Source: Chrysophaeum taylorii (Eukaryota; Sar; Pelagophyceae; Pelagomonadales; Pelagomonadaceae). Taken from it: a stretch of DNA of 64,000 bases. The stretch spans positions 124,001-188,000 of the forward strand of contig JAQMWT010000435.1 in assembly GCA_029834535.1 (NCBI GenBank), given 5' to 3'. The stretch's first letter is position 1, and each line of letters begins with the position of its first letter. Both the position numbers and the translations under genes were made by a program. The notes beneath the pieces were generated by a model that saw only the letters and a program-made list of their open reading frames with translations, was not told the DNA's origin and did no database searches. Positions 56,781-64,000 of this stretch are shown here, piece after piece.

Positions 56781-57153
56781 GCGAAAATGAAATGGGAATG
56801 GGAAATCAGGCAGATCCGGTGAGGCCATCAATTTTTACTGCTACAGGAGTCGCGCGTATGGCCACGGCACTATGATCTCCCTGCTGCAGCGCTCCCTCTG
56901 GTCCTATTCTTCAAAGCCTATGCCTGCGAAGATCGCGAGGATAGTAGAAGCGCCCCTTCCCGGTCGAGTCGCCGGCACCCAGTCCGCGGCCGTCCGTAGG
57001 TCTATAGCCCTGCTAGCCGACTGGGCGCCTGGCGAGCAAGGAAGGCAAGCCTCTTGTTTTTAGGCTTCTTCTGGCGTGCGCGCGCGCCCCTCCTACCATG
57101 AAGCTTTTGTGCTGGGGGGTCACAGCCCCCGCCCCCACCTTCAGCGCTGGGGG
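56781..57153. other. Unassigned stretch before the nested repeats
   Basis: No coding signal recognised; it leads into an inverted LTR fragment. Confidence 0.4.
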
Positions 57154-57297
57154 GCGTAGTGGTTTTCTCAGATACCCGCCCCTCCTGGCCGGACCAGGGG
57201 CTTCAACAACCCTTTCTCCCAACCCGAACCGCGGGTGAAACCACCACACGCCCGATCTCAGCGTAATACCTCACGCCATCACGAAATCGGACAATCA
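57154..57297 (-). mobile_element. Inverted partial LTR of the same gypsy-like family (older)
   Basis: The reverse complement matches the second half of the LTRs at 57,352-57,683 and 63,065-63,394 (GCGTGAGGTATTACGCTGAG; ATCGGGCGTGTGGTGGTTTC), with scattered differences, so it is older than the intact pair. Together with the inverted internal fragment at 63,744-63,991 it looks like a minus-strand relative into which other elements inserted. Confidence 0.8.
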
Positions 57298-57351
57298 CTA
57301 ACTAACTAACTAACTAACTAACTTCGGACCTCTCCCAGGCATGGGAGCCAG

Positions 57352-57683
57352 TGTGGCAGTAATGCCCATTTCCCCCACTTGCCTGCCTGCCACCTGACTT
57401 ACCCTGATTGTTGCCCTGGTATTGACCTTGCATTTAGGGGGGGGTGTCATCTTGACACCTTCACCTGCGTTTCCACTGGACCCAATGTACCGGGCATTTG
57501 TATTGCTTTCTTGCTGTCTTCTTGATATTACCCTCTTTTGATTGTTCGATTTCGTGATGGCGTGAGGTATTACGCTGAGATCGGGCGTGTGGTGGTTTCA
57601 CCCGTGGTTCGGGTAGGGAGAAAGGGCTGTTGAGGCCCCCGGTCCGGCCAGGAGGGGCGGGTATCTGAGAAAAAAACACTACA
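57352..57683 (+). repeat. 5' LTR
   Basis: 332 bp, TG...CA ends, matching the 3' LTR almost throughout. Confidence 0.9.
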
Positions 57684-57745
57684 GTGGTCTCAGAAACGGG
57701 AATCGATAGTCTAACTCCCGGACTATCGATCTCCTGTTTCTCGGC
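57684..57745 (+). promoter_or_regulatory. Primer-binding-like site and hairpin after the 5' LTR
   Basis: One base after the LTR comes TGGTCTCAGAAACGGGAA, which starts TGG as tRNA-complementary primer sites do. It is followed by a perfect inverted repeat ATCGATAGTC / GACTATCGAT with a short loop, a likely leader RNA hairpin. The tRNA was not identified. Confidence 0.5.
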
Positions 57746-58188
57746 GGCGAGTCGGTTCGTAACGGTCGAGTGAGTGCGAAGCCGACGCATTTGTGGGTGA
57801 AGATCCAGAGGATCACGGGTACCTCCGCGGGGTTCATTTCATTTTACGTGATTCGGATCGAACGGGGAGCGGAGTCACTACGACTCATTTTGCATACTTT
57901 TGCATATCGACTCATTTTGCATACTTTTGCATATCGATCGTCATACTGTAAGGCATTGTTGTAAGACCTAACTAGCTCGTGCGAGGCAGACCACCTCCCT
58001 GACGGCGAGCGACTACACCGGGAAGGCCGTCCATAGTCTTCACGCGCAAGGCAAATGCTTCCGTAAGACCAGCGCACCGGTACAGCGCGCAGTAGTCAGA
58101 CGGCTGCCGGCAATTGTCGTCTGACGAAAAGAATACAAGTGAGCTGTGAACATCCGGAACAAACATATTATCCGGGCAAATCGCGATC

Positions 58189-59300
58189 ATGGCAGAGAGG
58201 CCAATGACAGAACCATCGCAGTGGTTTCGGGACGCACAGGGGCGTCTGCAACGATTCAGTGCAGGGACTCCGTTTGCGTCTATTGGAAGAACACCGTTCA
58301 GTACGCCCTTTCAAGGACAGGAAGCCGAGGAAAGCGGCATCGGAAGAGAGGCCAGATCATATGATAGCCTCGACAGCCCCCCGAGCGTGGTCATCCTTCC
58401 GGATCCACGCGGCGACGAAGGGGGAGATACGGTTGCGCCAGACGCAACTTCAAGACAAGGGGAGCCTACGTTCCCGTACGCACAACCCTACGAACGTGCG
58501 ATGAATACTACGGAGTCATCTCGAGCGGAACCCGAACCGTTTACGGCGATGCGTGGACCAGAGGAGAGTGCACCTCCTAGGCCACCATCTGTGAATACGA
58601 GAGCGACAGATTTTCGCGGGGATGTCGACCCCGAGGTTCTGCAGACCATCAACGAACGATTCGAGATGTACCCGTCGCAGATGGAGCAAATCATACGTGA
58701 ACTTGAGAACACCCGCCGCGACGCTCAACAACAACGTTCAGAAGTGGAGCGACAGCGGATCGACAACGATCGACTTCGGCGAATGATGGAGGAATCCATG
58801 CGGGCGCATGCTCGAGAGGCACGGCCAACCTCTCCGAATGCTACGCGTGTTACGCCCGACGACGATGAGGACGCTGTATCGGCACTGACCGACGATCCGC
58901 CACCGCGAAGTCGACCGGAGCCTACCCCGCACTATCATACTGACCCCTGTTCGGCGCGTCCTCGTGACGAAGAAGAAATACTTCGTGTCAGGAAGGGAGC
59001 TGCTGGTATGACACGTATCACATTCTCGAATCTCACGGGGCAAATTACCAAGGACCGTGATGAGGTGGACGCGTGGTGGATGCAATTGCGGCGTATGATG
59101 GAAGGCGGGATCATACCGCATGAAGGATGTGTCAACATGCAGCTAGAAGCCACTGATGACGTGTGTCATGCCACTCTTACGGCTGCTGTTGACGACGACG
59201 AAGTCGAGGAGGATGTCCTGAGTGACAGACCTCCTCCTGAGCCACCTCCAGATGAAGAAGTGAAAAAAACACCAGAAATGGAGATGGAGGCGACTGTTAA
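58189..59300 (+). mobile_element. gag-like region of the LTR element
   Basis: A polar, Pro/Glu-rich product with a coiled-coil stretch (EQIIRELENTRRDAQQQRSE) and TRITFSNLTGQITKDRDEVD. It has no recognisable zinc knuckle. Position after the leader and before the enzymatic region supports a gag role. Confidence 0.55.
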
Positions 59301-59329
59301 GGAGCTGCTATCTAAGCACGCCTCCTTGG

Positions 59330-60250
59330 TTTGGATACCCATCACCGACACCTTCGTCGTCGTCTATTTTGCTGGCGCTGGAGGATCAACGTTGGGTATC
59401 CGGCGATGCAATGAGCTATATGGCAGTTCATTTCGCATTGTCCTGGCTTTGGATGCTTGTCCTCAAGCCCGAGCCACCTTTGAACTCATTTTTCCGAAGA
59501 TTCCCTATGTTTTGCATGAGTTGGGGAAATCTCATCGTCGTACATAAGACCTGGTGTTGTCGTATTTGCATTCAGATTTTTGGAAGCACTCTTATTTTCA
59601 CGCCAGTCCGCCGTGTATCTATGGATCGACTGCCAATTTGCACTACAGGGACGCACGCAAGGGCGCTACTATTACTTCTTGGGTCCTGCGTCATTTCCGC
59701 AACGCACCTTATGTGATTGGACGATGGACACTCGAGCAGGAACCATCAGTGATCCCTTTTGTGCATCACCAATTTTATGTGCCGCGTATTGTTGATTTCT
59801 ATAGTATCACGCCAGAGCTGCCGTGCTCGCGCACGCGCCTACTTGCTTGCAATGTTCGCTTGGAACTGCCGTTATTATCGCGTGTACCACCGAATTTACG
59901 GGACCGTTTTGGCCCAGCATTGGGATTTACAGGTGGTCACCCGCTCATTATAGTGAACAGTTTCTCATCTACGCGCCCGGCTATCGGCCCTGCCTTCACG
60001 GTGACGCGCAATAAGCTCCGCTTAGGACCTCATTTCTCGAACACCCATCCACTCACGTTGCAGATGCACCAGGAAATTATGACCGTTCCTGCTACGTGGC
60101 AATGGGGTGAGACAGTTTCAGAGACAGCAGCTATGAAGATGCTTGGCAGTATGGTGCCACCCGCGACTATGACGCGGATTGCGCTAGCAGTGCACAATTC
60201 GTTTGACCCTTCACTTCGAATTTTGGGTAAGTTGCGGAATATTGCGACGA
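59330..60250 (+). mobile_element. Cytosine-C5 DNA methyltransferase-like region of the LTR element
   Basis: Motifs in the order of C5 methyltransferases: YFAGAGGSTLGIRR (motif I FxGxGG) with ALDACPQARATFELIFP, then HASPPC (motif IV, catalytic Pro-Cys), and a late EIMTVPATWQW with MLGSMVPPATMTRIALA, like motifs IX-X (GNxVPP). It lies between the gag-like and reverse transcriptase parts. Confidence 0.65.
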
Positions 60251-60639
60251 CTACGCTAGCCCAACCTGATCACCATATTCTACGGTTTTCACCTTTTGCT
60301 GTAGAGTCGCGCATTCCAACGCTCGACCCTGCCACTCGAAGTGTATCATGGATTGCGCCCGATGAACTCTACTCTTCTGCGAGTCCTGCACCATCCGCTG
60401 CTGCCACCACCACCCCGCCACCACCTTCAGTTGCATCGCCTGGGACGGCTTCATCTTTTGCAGGGGGCACCGTCGCCACTGCTGTTATGCAGAGCAACCA
60501 AGTTGATAACCAGCCCTCCGCAACTGCTGAAGAAGAAGGCACCGCGAAAGAGCGACCAGCGTATTTCAATACGTGCGACGTTCCGTGGGCGGACGCGCCT
60601 CACGACGAACATGGTCAACCCTCACCGGTGATGCCTCCT

Positions 60640-62340
60640 CATTTAGCGGATCAGGAGAGCATGCAGGTCATCCCTCCGACCGTCGCGCAGGTCGAAATGG
60701 TGATGACTGAGTTGGGTATTACAGAGCATCCTGCCTTAGATGATGACGAGAAGCTGATGATGAAGCATTTAATCTCGTATTCGTGGGCATTCTTCGATGA
60801 TGTGATGAGACCTGTTGATTCACCTGAAGTGACGCTCCGGTTCAAAGAAGAGAACCCGACTCCCGTCAAACTCTCGCCATATCGGTTGTCGAAAGAAAAG
60901 ACTGAGTGTTTGCGGATGCAGATTGAAGCGTGGACCCGAGACGGAGTTATTCGTCCCGCGAATTCTCCATGGGGGTTCCCTATTTTGATGTTGCCTAAGA
61001 AAGGTGCTGAGCCTGGCATTTCCAATGCTTACAGAGCAGCTGTTGACCTACGGCGCCTCAATGCATTGCTCAAGGATGATAGCTGGCCGAGTGTGAGCAT
61101 GGCTGACACGTTGATGTTTCTCATTGACAAGTTTTGTCGTTCCAGTTTGGATATTCATTGGGGTTATCACAATTTACGATTGTCGCTGGATGCACAATAT
61201 GTGGTCACCTTCACTAGTCCTCTGGGAGCGTACAGCTACATGCGTCTACCTTTGGGAGTCAAACCAGCCGGAAGTTTGTTTTGCAAGCAGTTGAACACTG
61301 ACTTATCGCAATGGCTATATCGTGATCTCGTGGCATATATCGACGATATTCTCGCCGGTCACGCAGATACAAAGAATCACTTGCAGTGCCTTGTGCAAGT
61401 TATTCCCCATCTCGCCTTGAAGGGGTACAGTGCCAAGATCAAGAAGATTCATTTTATGCAAGAAGTCATTGAGTTTTTGGGTCATTTATCTACCCCGAAC
61501 GGACTTCTTCCATCACCAAGATCTTTAGAAGCCATCAGACACATGCCAATCCCTGGCACTTTGTCGGATGCTGACCCTAAGAAGCAAGTGCGATCTTTCC
61601 TTGGAATGGGGGGCTTTTGCCGGCGTTATGTAAGGAATTTTGCGAAAGTTGCAGGGCCATTAAGACAACTGACGTTGCCGGACGTGAAATTCACGTGGAC
61701 GAAAGAGTGTCAGGAAGCTTGGGATGCCATTATCGAGGCTATTGTCACGTCGAAGGGCGTCTACCATCCTGATTACTCGTTGCCTTTTTACATTCGAACT
61801 GATGCTTCCGCGCATGGGTTGGGTGCTTACCTATTTCAAAAAGTACCAGTCGTTGACGACGATGGAAGAGAAAGAATCGAAGAGAGAGTTATCGAGTACT
61901 GGAGTCGAACCGTGCCTAAGTCGATGAGGAAGTATGATCCTCGGCGCTTGGAACTCCTCGCAGTACTCTCTGCTCTCGAAAATTTCCGATTTTATATCGA
62001 AGGTCATCAGACAAAGTTAGAGACGGATCATCGTAACTTAACGTTTCTGCGGGATTCGAATCATACGTCTGGACAGTTAGCACGATGGGCTATGCGGCTT
62101 GCTGCGTTCGACCGGGAGCTAGGATACAAGCCTGGAAGCTCCCCTGGCATGCGTATTCCGGATTGTCTGTCGCGCAACCCTATCGACAAATTGATCGAAA
62201 AAGATGAAGACGGGGAACCGATCAATGAAGCTTTTTTTGATTTTCCAAGAAATCCCCACCGATATCCCTGGCACCGCTTGTTTTACCTTCTCTTCGGTGA
62301 CGATGCCTATGCTGACGGACAGCGGACCCACCGCAGCTAT
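60640..62340 (+). mobile_element. Reverse transcriptase and RNase H region of the LTR element
   Basis: RT motifs: DGVIRPANSPWGFPILMLPK, YRAAVDLRRLNALL, YSYMRLPLGVKPAGSLFCKQ, and LVAYIDDILAGH with the YIDD active-site box near 61,337. A connection region with RSFLGMGGFCRRYVRNFAKV follows, then RNase H with FYIRTDASAHGLGAYL and LETDHRNLTFL. The motif set places the element in Ty3/gypsy. Confidence 0.9.
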
Positions 62341-63064
62341 GGTAGCAGTTAGTACGCGACAGAACGTACAACCGCCTCAATTCTCGTACGAGTCTGAGCC
62401 AATTGACTCCGTCGAACGTCTCCCTTTTGCGGATCAAGCGGAGGATGAGATCACTCTCGATGAGATAGCGAAAGAACAAGCTGGCGGATTACTACTCGAA
62501 CGTCGAGCGGATTTTTGTGCGTCTCAAGACAAAAAAGCGAGCCCAGGAGACCACCCACAGTCTCCGAAAAGAGGCAGAAAGAAGACCGGAGAGACCAACC
62601 ATAGTCTCTGAGACCAACCATAGTCTCTGGCGAGGCAAAAGGCTTGTGCCGTGTAAGTCCGTCGCACCGGTCAACCGCGCGAGTCGAACAGTAGCCGGCA
62701 AATTTTGCTGCTCGACGAGAAGTTTTGGTGTTCGAGATAGCCGTTGATATCCGAGAGAAACCGCACCATGGAAACTAGAGGAGACTGACGTTTGTTCTGC
62801 GACCGCTTCTGCTGAAGAACGACGCTTAAGACCAGAAGACAAAGACGGAGGTAGCTTCACATGCCTACGACCCAACATGGCGGGCTGTGAACCCTGTGTG
62901 ACTGATTTTCGCACGGATGAAATCGATGTCCTCGTCACTAACTTCGGTCTCCATAGCAACAAAGTTCCTGCTGATGTAGCTGAACGAGCTTATCGTACCA
63001 TTCGTGAGCGTGACCTTCGTCACCCTTGAAGTCGAGGACGACTTCATCTCAAGTAGGGGGCTCC

Positions 63065-63394
63065 TGTGGCAGTAATGCCCATTCCCCCACTTGCCTGCCT
63101 GCCACCTGACTTACCCTGATTGTTGCCGTGGTATTGACCTTGCATTTAGGGGGGGGTGTCATCTTGACACCTTCACCTGCGCTTCCACTGGACCCAATGT
63201 ACCGGGCATTTGTATTGCTTTCTTGCTGTCTTCTTGATATTACCCTCTTTTGATTGTTCGATTTCGTGATGGCGTGAGGTATTACGCTGAGATCGGGCGT
63301 GTGGTGGTTTCACCCGTGGTTCGGGTAGGGAGAAAGGGTTGTTGAGGCCCCCGGTCCGGCCAGGAGGGGCGGGTATCTGAGAAAAACCACTACA
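63065..63394 (+). repeat. 3' LTR
   Basis: 330 bp, preceded by a purine-rich AAGTAGGGGG tract (polypurine-like) at about 63,050-63,060. Confidence 0.9.
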
Positions 63395-63743
63395 CCAGGC
63401 TGGGCCGGCAGTAACCGGTCCAGGATCACAGAGCAAAAATCACACAGTTGGGGTAGAGGCGTAGGTTGGCACCTATTCGCCTCCCGGGCGGGCCGGTTGG
63501 CAGCCGGAACGTTCGCAGTGGGACGGGGTATGGCCGGGGGGCGAAGACGGGAGGTTATCGACGAGTTGGTTGTCAGTCACATCGCGAACTCCTCGTCGCA
63601 TGGCGACAAGCTTGATGGTCACTCTCCGCCGACCGACCTTTCGGCGCTCCTCGTCTACAGGCCCGTGATTCCGGACTGGCTCCTGTCGGTCCGGCCTGGC
63701 TCCCATGCTCGGGGGAGGTCTGAAGTTAGTTAGTTAGTTAGTG

Positions 63744-63991
63744 GGGTAGAGGCGAGGGATGAAAGGGCGTGGATGGCGGACCGCCACTGCGCGCGGTCTT
63801 GTGCGAGGTCGTGTGACGAGAACATCGATTTCATCCGGGCGAAAATCAGTCACACAGGGTTCACAGCCCTCCATGTTTGGTCGTAGGCGTGTGAAGCTAC
63901 CTCCGTCAGGATCTTTGTATTCTGGTCTTAAGCGTCGCTCAGCCAGAGGCTTAGTAGGATCAAAGACGCGAGGATCATCGCGCGGTCCCAA
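63744..63991 (-). mobile_element. Inverted internal fragment of the same LTR family
   Basis: On minus it matches the element's 3' internal region at about 62,811-62,940 (RRLRPE, SFTRLRPN, GCEPCVTDF, DEIDVLVT). It is the older, minus-strand relative of the intact copy and continues beyond the window. Confidence 0.8.
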
Positions 63992-64000
63992 ATCGGTATA

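Larger units (their letters stand above)
57352..63394 (+). mobile_element. Ty3/gypsy-like LTR retrotransposon carrying a DNA methyltransferase-like region
   Basis: A fossil or recently active element of 6.04 kb. The LTRs (57,352-57,683 and 63,065-63,394) start TGTGGCAGTAATG and end CACTACA. They are about 98% identical by eye, so the insertion is young. CCAG is found on both sides (57,348-57,351 and 63,395-63,398), a likely target-site duplication. Parts in order: primer-binding-like site, gag-like region, cytosine-C5 methyltransferase-like region, reverse transcriptase, RNase H. Other usual parts were not recognised. The coding region is nearly whole with perhaps one or two breaks. Base composition is clearly lower in GC than the host genes. 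Confidence 0.88.
57298..63743. mobile_element. Small TIR (MITE-like) element split by the LTR element
   Basis: The left arm 57,298-57,351 (ACTAAC repeats, then ACTTCGGACCTCTCCCAGGC and ATGGGAGCCAG) is the inverted match of the right arm at about 63,692-63,743 (CTGGCTCCCATGCTCGGGGG, AGGTCTGAAGTTAGTTAG). Removing the LTR insertion leaves about 400 bp bounded by roughly 45-bp inverted repeats, with no coding capacity. A non-autonomous DNA transposon is the simplest reading; a fold-back repeat is an alternative. Confidence 0.6.

Noticed and set aside
63173-63436. Minus-strand ORF shared by both LTRs
   Set aside because: Simply the reverse of LTR sequence; not a gene.

Overview
The window looks like nuclear DNA of a photosynthetic ochrophyte (secondary-plastid stramenopile) alga, perhaps a pelagophyte. 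The genome is compact and GC-rich, and genes lie tens to a few hundred bases apart on both strands. Introns are few and very short, often 38-46 nt with GT..AG ends. Several products are ordinary eukaryotic nuclear proteins: NCBP1, CstF64, SNF2, RCC1 and Rab. Others carry a signal peptide followed by a plastid-type leader, including plastid ribosomal protein L15, a lumen-type FKBP and a small membrane protein with an F right after the signal peptide. The lineage is inferred from these features, not shown by a marker gene.

Layout. 0-17 kb: partial RCC1 protein, membrane cyclophilin-like protein, TPR-like protein, two unrecognised ORFs, WD40 protein, a 47-aa membrane micro-ORF, lumen FKBP, coiled-coil protein, trypsin-fold-like protein, SDR, DEAD-box helicase and a cytochrome b5-like protein, then about 1.7 kb with nothing recognisable. 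17.9-43.1 kb: a fusion of an EgtC/Dug3-type glutamine amidotransferase with a methyltransferase, secretory thioredoxin, ankyrin-like protein, sulfotransferase, Fun30/SMARCAD1-like SNF2 ATPase, a SPRING/C12orf49 homologue in four exons, FHA protein, plastid membrane protein, uridine-kinase-like P-loop kinase, C2+HEAT protein, acyltransferase-3, an acidic unknown and NCBP1.

43.1-51.1 kb: two inverted, unequal copies of one mobile element (PIF1/Helitron-type helicase remnant plus a PD-(D/E)xK-like ORF). They bracket three genes (Rab GTPase, plastid L15, a secreted protein). Several tandem repeats occur here, including an 11-bp minisatellite just before the Rab start codon. 51.3-54.9 kb: F-BAR protein, TrhO/TSTD2-type rhodanese and CstF64.

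54.9-64 kb: gene-poor and transposon-rich. A young Ty3/gypsy-like LTR element (57,352-63,394) has gag-like, reverse transcriptase and RNase H parts and, between gag and RT, a region resembling a cytosine-C5 DNA methyltransferase. It sits inside a small TIR element, which itself sits in an older inverted copy of the same LTR family.

No operon logic applies. The main organisational feature is tightly spaced divergent pairs (F-BAR/TrhO, coiled-coil/protease-like, plastid protein/kinase, WD40/micro-ORF) that must share short promoters. Gene models come from reading the sequence by eye; intron borders rest on GT..AG, phase and family motifs, not transcript data.
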